Below are positions 54,024 to 63,845 of a DNA stretch of 64,000 bases, piece by piece. The stretch's first letter is position 1, and every line of letters begins with the position of its first letter. The notes beneath the pieces were generated by a model. The model was not told the origin of the DNA. It did not search any database and saw nothing but the letters and a program-made list of their open reading frames with translations. This stretch comes from Bacteroidota bacterium (GTDB lineage Bacteria; Bacteroidota; Bacteroidia; Chitinophagales; Chitinophagaceae): contig JAEWKK010000024.1 in the NCBI GenBank assembly GCA_023386045.1, forward strand, positions 1 through 64,000, written 5' to 3'. A program made the translations under genes and the position numbers.

Positions 54024-54464
54024 TTCGAACCTGCAGGTTGTTATCTATAAGCCTTCTGATAAAGAATATCGAACAAACGAATATTGAACAAGGAATGAAG
54101 AAGTAAGGTCCTTTCAAGATGACAACCCTTTCCAGGGTGACAACAGGCTCATACGAAACAAAGCAACGTGGGAATTTGTGAACTATGAAGAAACTGCGTT
54201 GTGTTCTTCGTGACTTCTTTATGACCTTTGAGAACCGCTGTTCATCCCCACTCTCGATCTGTTTCTCATTCTATAGTTTTTTAGGAGCACCAAGTTCACC
54301 AGGAACCACGAAGGACACCGCTATTATTTACAAAGATTCCGTGACTAATGAACATTGTTATCATAATATTAGAATTGGAAATTTGATAAATCATGGGTTT
54401 ATCTCTTTTATTAAACGATTTATTTCCCAATTTTTCAACGCTAAAGCTACGCATGTGAGCAATA
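54024..54464. other. intergenic region, no convincing gene (about 440 bp)
   Basis: A frame on the plus strand (54185-54562, 125 codons) is open but has poor composition and runs through the terminator palindrome at its 3' end, so it is likely spurious. The middle, read on either strand, contains TTCGTGACTTCTTTATGACC and ACCAGGAACCACGAAGGACA-type phrases often seen as decaying remnants in many genomes. Nothing else is recognised. Confidence 0.45.
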
Positions 54465-54510
54465 AAAAACCCGCGGACTTTATAATGAATTCATTATTGT
54501 CCGCGGGAAA
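54465..54510. terminator. bidirectional terminator after katG
   Basis: Stem CCCGCGGAC / GTCCGCGGG (9 bp) flanked by AAAAA on the left and AAAA on the right. It encloses an AT-rich self-complementary core (ATAATGAATTCATTAT). It lies just beyond the katG stop (minus strand). Confidence 0.75.
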
Positions 54511-54567
54511 ATCAGTATTAGGGAATGTATCTGTTAATTCATATACTTTTTTTATCCCCTAATTTTA

Positions 54568-56841
54568 TTATTTGCCTGCTAAATCAAACCTGTCCAGGTT
54601 CATTACCTTGTTCCATGCCGCTACAAAATCCTTTACAAATTTTTCCTGTCCGTCTGCACTGGCATATACTTCTGCCACTGCCCTTAATTCTGCATTGGAT
54701 CCAAATACCAGGTCTGCGCGGGTAGCTGTCCATGTTGGTTTTTCCGTAGCCCTGTCATATCCCTGAAACAGTTCCCTGTCTTCAGTTGCAGGTTTCCAGG
54801 CAGTGCCCATGTCGAGCAGGTTCACAAAGAAATCATTGGTGAGTATTCCAGGTGTTTTGGTAAAGACACCATGCTGTGATCCATCGAAATTGGTATTCAG
54901 AACGCGCATGCCACCTACCAATACAGTCATTTCAGGTGCGGTTAATTTGAGCAGTTGTGCTTTATCTACTAATAAGGCTTCTGTTGTTACATCTGTTTTT
55001 GCTTTGCGATAGTTACGGAAACCATCAGCGCGTGGTTCCAGGAAAGCTATCGATTCAACATCTGTCTGTTCCTGCGAAGCATCCATACGTCCAGCTGTGA
55101 AAGGAACACTGATCTTATGTCCTGCATCTGCAGCTGCTTTTTCAATTGCCGCACAGCCTCCCAGAACAATCATGTCTGCCAGAGATATTTTTTTATCTTT
55201 TTTAGCGCCATCATTAAATTCTTTTTGAATAGTTGCTAAGGCATCCAACACCTTGCTCAATTGTGCAGGGTTGTTGACCCTCCAGTCTTTTTGTGGTGCA
55301 AGACGAATGCGTGCTCCATTAGCTCCACCACGGAAATCTGATCCCCTGAAAGTAGAAGCAGAAGCCCATGCTGTAGAAACCAGTTCAGATATTGTGAGTC
55401 CTGACTTTATTATTTTCTCTTTCAGGGATGAAATATCCTTATCATCTACAAGGGTATGATCAACTGCAGGAATAGGATCCTGCCATATCAGATCTTCTTT
55501 GGGAACTTCTGGTCCGAGGTAACGTGATTTGGGTCCCATATCACGATGTGTGAGTTTGAACCATGCGCGTGCTAATGCATCTGCAAACGCGTCAGGATTT
55601 TTAAGGAAATGCCTTGAGATCTTTTCATAAGCTGGATCAAATCTTAGTGAAAGATCAGTGGTTAACATGGTTGGCTTGTGATGCCTGGACTTATCAAATG
55701 CATCAGGAATGATTTCTTCAGTGGTTTTTGCTACCCACTGGTGTGCACCACCAGGACTTTTACTTAATTCCCATTCAAACCCAAAGAGGATCTCAAAGAA
55801 ATTGTTATCCCATTTAGTAGGTGTTTTAGTCCAGGTAACTTCCAGTCCGCTGGTGATGGTATCTGGTCCCTTGCCTGATCCAAAGCTGTTATGCCAACCC
55901 AGACCCTGCATTTCCATTTCCGCTGCTTCGGGTTCTTTACCCACATTTTCGGAAGAAGCAGCACCATGTGTTTTACCAAAAGTATGACCGCCTGAAATCA
56001 GGGCTACGGTTTCTTCATCGTCCATTGCCATACGTCCGAAAGTGACACGAATATCATGAGCTGCAGCAATTGGATCCGGATTACCATCAGGTCCTTCTGG
56101 ATTCACATAGATCAGTCCCATGTGTGCGGCTGCGAGTGGTGCTTCCAGGTTGCGGGAGTGTATATCACCATCAGCGTTTTCATCGGAAACCAAAACACCA
56201 TGATCTGCAACTCCGGGAGAACCATGCGGATAACGCTCATCGTTACCCAGCCAGGTTTTTTCAGCACCCCAATACACTTCTTCTGCAGCTTCCCATGCAT
56301 CCACGCGACCGCCAGCAAAGCCAAAGGTTTTGAATCCCATAGATTCCAGGGCTACATTTCCTGCCAGGATCATAAGGTCTGCCCAGGAAAGTTTACGGCC
56401 GTATTTCTTTTTTACTGGCCAGAGGAGCCTTCTTGCTTTATCAAGACTTACGTTATCGGGCCAGCTGTTCAGAGGAGCAAAACGTTGTTGTCCTGTTCCA
56501 CCGCCGCCACGACCATCATACACACGGTAGGTACCGGCGCTATGCCAGGCCATGCGAATGAAGAGTGGACCATAATGACCAAAATCTGCAGGCCACCAGT
56601 CCTGCGAATCCGTCATAATCGCTTCCAGGTCTTTTTTAACGGATTTCAGATCGAGTGATTTGAATTCAGCAGCATAATCAAAATCCGGTTCCATGGGATT
56701 GGAAAGGTTTGAATATTGCCTGAGTATATTCAGTTTGAGCTGGTTGGGCCACCAATCGCGGTTGCGTGTGCCACCGCCGCCAAGGTTTTGTTTGGTGGTC
56801 TCGCTATGAAAAGGGCATTTACTGATGTCGTTTGATTCCAT
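54568..56841 (-). CDS. katG: catalase-peroxidase KatG
   Basis: 757 aa. Bifunctional heme catalase-peroxidase. Two peroxidase domains; the N-terminal one is active. It has distal R96, W99 and H100 (RMAWHSAGTYR), proximal H286 (SGGHTFGKTHG), and the crosslink-forming Y245 (IYVNPEGPDG) and M271 (GRMAMDDEE), so the Met-Tyr-Trp adduct needed for catalase activity can form. The C-terminal half (about 430-757) is the degenerate duplicate. The length is typical. It is monocistronic, with about 230 bp of promoter region and a strong terminator. It removes H2O2 in the cytoplasm. Confidence 0.97.
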   Translation of the reverse strand: MESNDISKCPFHSETTKQNLGGGGTRNRDWWPNQLKLNILRQYSNLSNPMEPDFDYAAEFKSLDLKSVKKDLEAIMTDSQDWWPADFGHYGPLFIRMAWHSAGTYRVYDGRGGGGTGQQRFAPLNSWPDNVSLDKARRLLWPVKKKYGRKLSWADLMILAGNVALESMGFKTFGFAGGRVDAWEAAEEVYWGAEKTWLGNDERYPHGSPGVADHGVLVSDENADGDIHSRNLEAPLAAAHMGLIYVNPEGPDGNPDPIAAAHDIRVTFGRMAMDDEETVALISGGHTFGKTHGAASSENVGKEPEAAEMEMQGLGWHNSFGSGKGPDTITSGLEVTWTKTPTKWDNNFFEILFGFEWELSKSPGGAHQWVAKTTEEIIPDAFDKSRHHKPTMLTTDLSLRFDPAYEKISRHFLKNPDAFADALARAWFKLTHRDMGPKSRYLGPEVPKEDLIWQDPIPAVDHTLVDDKDISSLKEKIIKSGLTISELVSTAWASASTFRGSDFRGGANGARIRLAPQKDWRVNNPAQLSKVLDALATIQKEFNDGAKKDKKISLADMIVLGGCAAIEKAAADAGHKISVPFTAGRMDASQEQTDVESIAFLEPRADGFRNYRKAKTDVTTEALLVDKAQLLKLTAPEMTVLVGGMRVLNTNFDGSQHGVFTKTPGILTNDFFVNLLDMGTAWKPATEDRELFQGYDRATEKPTWTATRADLVFGSNAELRAVAEVYASADGQEKFVKDFVAAWNKVMNLDRFDLAGK

Positions 56842-57068
56842 TGTTTATAAGTTTTGATGGAAGAAATAATCGGTTTGTCTCAGGTCTTTGAACCTGAGCT
56901 GCAAATCTAAAACAGTAGAGGAGATAAATAATATTGATTTATTTGATGGAGTAATAGAGTGCGACTATTCTTTTTATTTCTCTATTTCGGGTTTCAATAA
57001 TTATATTAAGTAATGGATGTTGCAGCATGAGTAAATGCAATTATATTTAAGATATTTCCCACTATTTT

Positions 57069-57791
57069 ATGGATAGTATAAAAAGAAAAACTACCCGTTC
57101 GAAATTTTATTTCATCATGGGCTTAGTGGGATTATTAGCCATATTTATTGGATTTTCCAGGCCATTTATTATTCCGGTTAGCCGGGGATCCTTTAAAGCA
57201 CCTGCAACTATATATGTTCATGCGTTTTTTTCTTTTTCATGGGTACTGCTATTTACACTGCAGGCTTATCTGATACGGTCACGCAAACCCAAGATCCATA
57301 TCAGGTTAGGCTTGTTAGGTATAATCATTGCTTTAGGGGCGGCCTTTTCACTGATCCCGGTTGCAAAATTTATTATGGAACGGGACCTGCAGCTTGGTAT
57401 GGGAGATACGGCCTTTTCAAATAGTGTAGGACTTCTTACAACGGGAGTGGTATTCTTAATACTGGTCGGATTTGGTCTTTATTACAGGAGGAAACCCCAG
57501 GTACATAAGCGCCTGCTTTTGTTGGCTACTATTGTTTTGCTCTGGCCTGCCTGGTTTAGATTCAGGCACTTCTTTCCTTCTGTTCCAAGACCTGATATCT
57601 GGTTTGGACTCATACTCGCAGATTCATTGATCATAATTGCCTGGTTATGGGATAAGGTACAACACAAAAAGATTCACCCAGTTTTTTTATATGCAGGCAT
57701 AGCAATTATTATGGAGCAGGTATTTGAGGTTTATATGTATGATTCCATGTTATGGAGAGAGATGGGAAAAGTGCTGTATCGCGCCTTTTGA
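57069..57791 (+). CDS. multi-pass membrane protein, family not identified
   Basis: 240 aa with seven hydrophobic segments. Conserved-looking His residues occur near helix ends, as in YVHAFFSFSWVLLFTLQAYL and KPKIHIRLGLLGIIIALGAA, and KPQVHKRLLLLATIVLL. Paired His in this spacing recalls heme-b or quinone-linked membrane proteins (DUF2306-like), but this is only a suggestion. It is divergent from katG with about 230 bp between. Function unknown. Confidence 0.7.
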   Translation: MDSIKRKTTRSKFYFIMGLVGLLAIFIGFSRPFIIPVSRGSFKAPATIYVHAFFSFSWVLLFTLQAYLIRSRKPKIHIRLGLLGIIIALGAAFSLIPVAKFIMERDLQLGMGDTAFSNSVGLLTTGVVFLILVGFGLYYRRKPQVHKRLLLLATIVLLWPAWFRFRHFFPSVPRPDIWFGLILADSLIIIAWLWDKVQHKKIHPVFLYAGIAIIMEQVFEVYMYDSMLWREMGKVLYRAF

Positions 57792-57981
57792 TGACTATTT
57801 AATTATTAGAATGGCAGGCACTCCTCCACAATATAAAGATTGCTTCATCATGTTTCAGGTATGATAAGACTCATTTAAGTATTCCCTTTTTTGATATATT
57901 TTTATTCAGGCCATACAATCCGGAACTCTGCATAATCTCATTTAACCCGCGACCTGGATTCTTTACATTCAATTTATAGAC

Positions 57982-58377
57982 ATGAAAGGTTATAACAGCA
58001 ACATCGAAAAGGAAACGCTGGAAAATGATCATTTCCGGAAAGTACTGTATACTGGAAAGCACCTTCAACTGGTTCTTATGAGCCTTAAGGCTGGAGAGGA
58101 AATTGGTGAAGAAACGCATAAGGAGAATGATCAGTTCTTTCGTTTTGAAAGTGGTAATGGAAAATGCGTGATTGACGGGAACAATTACCAGGTAACAGAC
58201 GGTGACGTGATCATTATTCCTGCAGGTGCCAGGCATAACGTGATCAATACCGGGGAAAAGGAATTAAAGATGTACACGATCTACGCTCCTCCACACCATA
58301 AAGATGGCATCATCAGGAGAACTAAGAAGGAAGCCGAGGATAAGCCTGAGGAGTTTGACGGAAAGACAACGGAATAG
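57982..58377 (+). CDS. cupin-domain protein
   Basis: 131 aa, single cupin barrel. Motif 1 is EEIGEETHKENDQFFRFESG, motif 2 is PAGARHNVINTG, so the metal ligands (H/E/H) are largely present. The C-terminal tail is highly charged (RRTKKEAEDKPEEFDGK). Similar proteins are common stress or sugar-binding cupins; this one is otherwise uninformative. It is preceded by 190 bp without genes. Confidence 0.85.
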   Translation: MKGYNSNIEKETLENDHFRKVLYTGKHLQLVLMSLKAGEEIGEETHKENDQFFRFESGNGKCVIDGNNYQVTDGDVIIIPAGARHNVINTGEKELKMYTIYAPPHHKDGIIRRTKKEAEDKPEEFDGKTTE

Positions 58378-59087
58378 TTCTTTTTCTACAAGTAGTCTCA
58401 CGCAAAAACAATTATTATTTAAATCAGCGCTGCAGAAAGACCAACGTCTAAATCTTTACGTCCCATACTTTAATACGGCATCTTAAATGGATTGCTTTGT
58501 GATTTATTAAAAAGGATTTGGGCTTGCTTGATAGTTTATAGTCCATGGTCCATGGTCCATTGCTATACACTACTGTCCGGAAGAACTTTTCAAAGACGAA
58601 TAAAGTCGTTATTCATAACAAAATGCAACTGACAGCTTAGATCTGCTGGTATGCTTTTCGATAATACGATGCAAGAGGGATCGCGTCCACCTACGTTAAA
58701 ATTCGGTGGACAATGACAGAAATCCTCCGAGCTGAGCGAGGAGATTGAAGCATAACCAAGTGAAAAGCAACCATTTTTGCTTTGAACGAAGGTTACGAGC
58801 GAAGCTTATCCCGACCCTGAGCCGTGAATTGTTACGCTATTCTTCTATGATGAAAGTAAGGGAAGGGACTTGCCCAAAACATTCAACTCATTTTTATCTA
58901 ATGCAACTAAATTAACATCATCAACATTTTAATTTTACCCGTACAGTAGTGATGGTCTAAGGCCCATGAACTATGAACCATCAGCCATCAGCCATTTGCC
59001 ATAAGCCATCTGCTAAAAGCACTCTCCCTTTCGCGTCCATCCTTTCTAAAATATATCCTACTTTCATACTAACCTTTAATCATCATC
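58378..59087. other. gene-free region with 7-mer phrases and a BIME-like hairpin (710 bp)
   Basis: No ORF of coding quality. It contains heptamer phrases at 58528-58565 (AGTCCATGGTCCATGGTCC) and 58963-59013 (CCATGAACTATGAACCATC, then AGCCAT units). It also has the hairpin GTCCACC / GGTGGAC (58685-58711), related to the tandem repeats next to tmRNA, and a second short hairpin AATCCTCCGAGC...GAGGAG-type right after it. Confidence 0.55.
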
Positions 59088-61550
59088 GTGGACCAGGTAA
59101 TTCATAAAGAAAAGCCCTATCCTTTTTTGCAGGGTGGGGGTGAGATGGGCGAACTGACCCGAAATTTCAATTGGGCTGCAACGCCAGTAGGTGATCCTTC
59201 ACAATGGCCACAAAGTCTTCGTACTACAGTAAGCAATCTGCTTCATTCACGCTTTCCCATGTTTCTGTGGTGGGGAGAAGAAATGATCCAATTTTATAAT
59301 GATGCTTACCGTCCTTCTTTGGGCAAGGATGGTAAACATCCTTCTGCTCTTGGTGCGAGGGGCATTGATACATGGCCGGAAATATGGCATATTATTTCAC
59401 CTCTCCATGAACAGGTGAGAACAAGCGGTGAGGCAACATGGAAGGAAGATCAACTGGTTCCTATCTATCGTAATGGAAAGATTGAAGATGTTTATTGGAC
59501 CTATAGTTATAGCAGTGTGCTGGATGATGAGGGAAAACATGGAGGCATCCTTGTAACCTGTGTGGAAACTACCGACAAGGTCAATTACCTGAAACAGCTG
59601 GCTGAAAGTGAAGACCTTCTTCGTTTTGCCATAGAGTCGACTGAATTGGGCACCTGGGATTACAACCCTGTCACTAACCAGTTTATTGGTAATGCCAGGC
59701 TCAAAGAATGGTTTGGCCTACCTCCTGAAGTATCCATCGATCTTACTCTGGCACTTACAATAGTTGTGGAAAGAGACAGGTCAAGGGTAGAAATGGCCAT
59801 CCAGAGAGCTTTGCAATTTGAGTCGGGTGGTTTTTATGAAATAGAATATTCTATTTACAACCATAAGCAGGCCAGGGAAAGAACTGTAAGAGCCAAGGGG
59901 AGGGCCTGGTTCAACGAAGAGAAAATTGCATATCGCTTTAATGGCACACTACAGGATATTACGGAGGAGGTTACGGCTCATCGTAAAATAACAGAAGCAG
60001 AAGAGAGAGCGCGACTTTCTATTGAAGCAGCCGAGTTGGGAACTTATGAGGTGAACCTGCTGACCAGGGAAATCCTGGCTTCACAACGATTCAAAGAGAT
60101 CATTGGAGTTAATGATGCTTCAGGACACCAGGATTATGTAAATGCAATTCATCCTGATGACCTGGAGATAAGGTCAGCAGCTTATAAAAAAGCATTTCAG
60201 ACTGGCATGTTGGAATATGATGGTCGGGTAAATTGGAAAGACGGATCCCTACACTGGGTTCGTGTGAAGGGTAAAATGTATTTTGATGAAAATCAACAGC
60301 CGGTCAAATTACTTGGTGTGATCCAGGACATCACTGAAGAAAATGCATTCTGGCAGGAACTGGAAAAACAAGTAAAGAGTCGTACAGAAGAACTGGTGAA
60401 AGTGCAGGAGTCATTGTTGAATGCTAATGCCTATTTTCAAACCATTATCAATCTTTGTAAAGAACCAGTACAGGTGTTGGAACCAGTATATTCAGAAAAG
60501 GAGATCATTGATTTCAGATTCAGGCTAACCAACATTGCCTATGCATCTTACGCGAAAACAACACCGGAGCATTTGAAGGGAAAGCTTGTAAGTGAATTCT
60601 TTCCTGGTTATTTTCAAACGAGCAGCTTTACCGATGTAGTAGAGGTTTTTCAATCTGGCATTGCCAATTCCTGGGAGATCCATTATAACGTAGATGGTCT
60701 TGATCTTTATAATCAAATGAGCGCTACGCGTATTGGTGATGAGGTAGTTGTTTATTTTACCGATTTCACCAGGTTGAAACAATTGCAGCTGGAACTTATC
60801 AGGAAGATTGAAGAACTGGAGAGGTCTAATAAAAATCTGGAAGACTTTGCTTATGCAGCTTCGCATGACCTCAAGGAGCCCATTCGCAAGGTTCATTTTT
60901 TCAGCGACAGGCTTAGGAATTCTCTTTATGAAAATCTTTCTGAAGATAACCGCCGTTATTTTGAAAGGATGGAAACGGCATCAAAAAGAATGAGCTCACT
61001 AATTGATGACCTGATTTCCTATTCGCAGGTGAGTTTGTATCCGCGTGTGTTTGAAGAAGTGAACATGAATGAACTGATAGATCTTGTTTTGAATGACCTC
61101 GATGTGGAGATAGAAGAATCGGGCGCCATTATTGAAGTTGGCGAACTTTGTACTATTGAAGGTTACCATCGCCAGCTACAGCAGGTTTTTCACAACCTCG
61201 TGGTCAACGCTTTGAAATACAGGAAACCTGATCTCAAATCTCATATACGTATCAGCTGTAAAAAACTAAACGGAAATGAAATTGATTTACACTTGTTGGC
61301 AGGGGAGAATAACCGTCAGTTTTATGCAATTACTATTGAAGACAATGGCATTGGCTTTGATCAAAAGGATGCAGAGCGGATCTTCAATGTATTTACAAGA
61401 CTGCATGGAAATGCAGAATACAGGGGTTCCGGTATAGGGCTTTCCATTGTGCGCAAGGTAATGGAGAACCACCATGGTTATATTACCGCCGACGGAGAAC
61501 TGGGTGAAGGTGCTAGGTTTACGGTGTATTTACCGGAGGGAAGCAGGTAG
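59088..61550 (+). CDS. PAS-domain sensor histidine kinase
   Basis: 820 aa, GTG start. No membrane segment; cytoplasmic. An N-terminal PAS/GAF-like region (about 10-150, ATPVGDPSQWPQSLRTTVSN, FLWWGEEMIQFYNDAYRPSL) is followed by PAS at about 165-290 and 300-425, a coiled linker, a further PAS at about 450-570, and the kinase core. H593 is in ASHDLKEP; the N box is FHNLVVNALKYRK; the G boxes are DNGIGFDQ and GSGIGLSIVRKV. The core resembles that of the CheB/CheR hybrid at the window start. Response-regulator partner not visible here. Confidence 0.9.
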   Translation: MDQVIHKEKPYPFLQGGGEMGELTRNFNWAATPVGDPSQWPQSLRTTVSNLLHSRFPMFLWWGEEMIQFYNDAYRPSLGKDGKHPSALGARGIDTWPEIWHIISPLHEQVRTSGEATWKEDQLVPIYRNGKIEDVYWTYSYSSVLDDEGKHGGILVTCVETTDKVNYLKQLAESEDLLRFAIESTELGTWDYNPVTNQFIGNARLKEWFGLPPEVSIDLTLALTIVVERDRSRVEMAIQRALQFESGGFYEIEYSIYNHKQARERTVRAKGRAWFNEEKIAYRFNGTLQDITEEVTAHRKITEAEERARLSIEAAELGTYEVNLLTREILASQRFKEIIGVNDASGHQDYVNAIHPDDLEIRSAAYKKAFQTGMLEYDGRVNWKDGSLHWVRVKGKMYFDENQQPVKLLGVIQDITEENAFWQELEKQVKSRTEELVKVQESLLNANAYFQTIINLCKEPVQVLEPVYSEKEIIDFRFRLTNIAYASYAKTTPEHLKGKLVSEFFPGYFQTSSFTDVVEVFQSGIANSWEIHYNVDGLDLYNQMSATRIGDEVVVYFTDFTRLKQLQLELIRKIEELERSNKNLEDFAYAASHDLKEPIRKVHFFSDRLRNSLYENLSEDNRRYFERMETASKRMSSLIDDLISYSQVSLYPRVFEEVNMNELIDLVLNDLDVEIEESGAIIEVGELCTIEGYHRQLQQVFHNLVVNALKYRKPDLKSHIRISCKKLNGNEIDLHLLAGENNRQFYAITIEDNGIGFDQKDAERIFNVFTRLHGNAEYRGSGIGLSIVRKVMENHHGYITADGELGEGARFTVYLPEGSR

Positions 61551-61576
61551 CGGATGGGGAGGGCGGATAGCAGATA

Positions 61577-61611
61577 GCATATGGCATATGGCATATGGCA
61601 TATGGCATATA
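61577..61611. repeat. GCATATG heptamer x5
   Basis: Five perfect or near-perfect tandem copies of the 7-mer GCATATG 27 bp after the kinase stop, with a degenerate sixth start. It is followed by an AGCGAAG...GAGCGAAGG phrase from the GAGAAACAG-type family. Its length likely varies by slippage. Confidence 0.85.
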
Positions 61612-61819
61612 GCAGAGCCAAAGCGAAGAGTGGAGAGCGAAGGTTAGATTGTCATAATTTATGGATGCAAGACTATTTTGTATACCCATCAAAGGATGAA
61701 ATATCTACCAACAATAAAGAACATGGAGATTGAAGCTTACCAAAATAAAGAACTCCTAAGGTCCTAAACTTGCTAACGAGTGAACTTGTGATCTCGTGAA
61801 CCAACTCAAAATGTTAACT

Positions 61820-63049
61820 ATGAATGATCAACTATTAATCGACGCAACTCTATTGAAAAAATACGCCCGTGTGATGGTGCACTATGCACTGAATAATGGC
61901 AAGGGAATTAACAAGGGTGATTCCGTTCTTTTAGTAGGACAGGAGAATACGCGAGACCTGTTCCTGACCATTGGCAGGGAAGTATACGATGCAGGTGGAA
62001 ATCTCATCACCAGTTACCTGCCTGATAATTTGCGTGATCAAAGCCTGGTGCGTTATCTTTTGGAAAACGGATCTGATGAACAGGTGGGTTTTTTTGCAAA
62101 ACCCTATTGGCAGGGCCTTGTTGATGCTGTTGATCACATACTCTTCATTATTTCTGAGCCTGATATACACTATCTCGAAGGATTGCCTGCATCGAAGATC
62201 AGTCGCATGAACAGCGCCCGCGCTCCTTATATGAAGATGCGTGAATTAAAAGAACAACAGGGAAAGCTTTCCTGGTCTCTTTGTCTTTATGGAACACCAT
62301 CCATGGCTGAAGAAGCAGGCATGAGCCTTGAAGCTTACTGGGAACAGATCATTGAAGCCTGTTATCTGCGTGAAGATGATCCGGTGAGCAAATGGCGTAG
62401 CGTGCAAAAGGAAATTGAAACCATCAAAGACCGCCTGGATGCATTGCAAATCGAAAGGTTACATATCAAAGGTGATGATGTGGATCTTCATATCAGGATC
62501 GGTGAAAACAGGAAATGGTTGAGTGGTGGTGGTAAAAACATTCCAAGCTTCGAGATATTTACTTCGCCCGACTGGAGAGGTACCGAGGGTTCTATACAAT
62601 TCAATCAACCCCTGTATTATTCAGGTAAACGTATATCAGGTGTTTCGCTGCGTTTTGAGAAGGGAATTGTGATAGAGTCATCTGCCCTGGAAAATGAAGA
62701 AGCTTTGAAAGAAATGATCGCGCAGGAAAATGCCGACAAGGTTGGTGAATTCTCTCTGACGGACAGGCGGCATTCACGCATCACAAAATTCATGGCCACC
62801 ACTTTGTATGATGAGAATATGGGAGGTGAATTTGGCAATACACATATTGCACTAGGCAATGCCTATAAGGATACGTTCACAGGAGACATGGCCGCTGTTT
62901 CAGAAGAACAATGGGCAGAGATGGGATACAATAGTTGTCCGAAAGTGCATACAGATATTATTAGCACTTCCAACCGCACAGTAACAGCATTTTTAAAAGA
63001 CGGAACAGAAAGAGTGATTTACAAGGACGGTGAGTTTAGGCTGGATTAA
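61820..63049 (+). CDS. M29-family metallo-aminopeptidase
   Basis: 409 aa from the ATG giving MNDQLLID; an in-frame GTG or earlier ATG would add up to 8 residues. M29 (thermophilic aminopeptidase/AmpS-type) fold with a di-metal site. It shows LDALQIERLHIKGDDVDLHI, FEIFTSPDWRGTEGSIQFNQ, RHSRITKFMATTLYDENMGG with EFGNTHIALGNAYKDTF, and HTDIISTSNRTVTAFLKDG. These contain the conserved E/H/Y/H/D metal ligands. It probably trims N-terminal residues from peptides in the cytoplasm. It converges on the response-regulator gene. The length (about 410) fits the family. Confidence 0.85.
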   Translation: MNDQLLIDATLLKKYARVMVHYALNNGKGINKGDSVLLVGQENTRDLFLTIGREVYDAGGNLITSYLPDNLRDQSLVRYLLENGSDEQVGFFAKPYWQGLVDAVDHILFIISEPDIHYLEGLPASKISRMNSARAPYMKMRELKEQQGKLSWSLCLYGTPSMAEEAGMSLEAYWEQIIEACYLREDDPVSKWRSVQKEIETIKDRLDALQIERLHIKGDDVDLHIRIGENRKWLSGGGKNIPSFEIFTSPDWRGTEGSIQFNQPLYYSGKRISGVSLRFEKGIVIESSALENEEALKEMIAQENADKVGEFSLTDRRHSRITKFMATTLYDENMGGEFGNTHIALGNAYKDTFTGDMAAVSEEQWAEMGYNSCPKVHTDIISTSNRTVTAFLKDGTERVIYKDGEFRLD

Positions 63050-63077
63050 TGGTATGATGGGTTTATCTACCAAAGAG

Positions 63078-63836
63078 CTAACTCTTGAATACTTCTTTTA
63101 CCTTCAGCAGGAACAATTCTTTTTTGCGCCGGCTTACTTCTAATTCTGCCATATTGCTCATGATCACGATGCCTCCTTCGCCACGCTGGTATTCCCTGAC
63201 GTGGAGCAGGTTGATCAAAAATGATTTATGAATTCGCAGGAAAGAAGTGTCTTTGAGTAAACTGTCATATTCTAACAATGGTTTTGATACGGTAACAGTT
63301 TTATTATTCTCCAGGTGGAATACGGTATAACTTCTTTCGGCTTCACAGTAGATGATCTCTTCCAGCTTAAGTATGATAAATCCTTTCATTGTAGGAAGAC
63401 AAAGCCGCATTTCTGCAGGATTGCCGGTATTGCCAAGATTGTGCAATAAGACGCGGTCTCGTTCTTCCTTTTTTCCCTCTTCTCTTCGTAACTGTACCCG
63501 TTGCACTGCTTCAATCAACCTGTCTTCATCCACAGGTTTTAATAAATAGTCGGCAGCGCTATATTGCAAAGCCTGCAACATGTATTCATTATATGCAGTT
63601 ACAAAGATCACTTCGAAATCTTTAGGAGAAAGTTCAGTCAGTAATTCCAGGCCTGTTTTGCCGGGCATTTGTATATCAAGAAAAACAACATCTGGCCTGG
63701 TGGCTTCGATAAGAGAGGCTGCTGCAAGAGCATTAGAGCAGGTTGCAGCTATTTCTACCTGGGGACAATAACGTTTTAGCATATTCTGCAAAGTGCGAAT
63801 GCCATCGGGTTCATCATCTATCAGTATTGCTTTCAT
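63078..63836 (-). CDS. LytTR-type response regulator
   Basis: 252 aa. Receiver domain with D7/D8, phosphoacceptor D54 (VVFLDIQMPG), T80 and K100 (YLLKPVDED). The LytTR DNA-binding domain at about 140-245 has LKLEEIIYCEAERSYTVFHL, SFLRIHKSFLINLLHVREY and GIVIMSNMAELEVSRRKKEL. Transcription regulator. It lies 9 bp downstream of the stop of the LytS-type kinase, so the two form a two-component pair. Confidence 0.95.
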   Translation of the reverse strand: MKAILIDDEPDGIRTLQNMLKRYCPQVEIAATCSNALAAASLIEATRPDVVFLDIQMPGKTGLELLTELSPKDFEVIFVTAYNEYMLQALQYSAADYLLKPVDEDRLIEAVQRVQLRREEGKKEERDRVLLHNLGNTGNPAEMRLCLPTMKGFIILKLEEIIYCEAERSYTVFHLENNKTVTVSKPLLEYDSLLKDTSFLRIHKSFLINLLHVREYQRGEGGIVIMSNMAELEVSRRKKELFLLKVKEVFKS

Positions 63837-63845
63837 GGTAAAAAT

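Noticed and set aside
54185..54562. 125-codon plus-strand ORF as a real gene
   Set aside because: Composition is poor for a protein, it crosses the katG terminator palindrome, and it has no recognisable motif.
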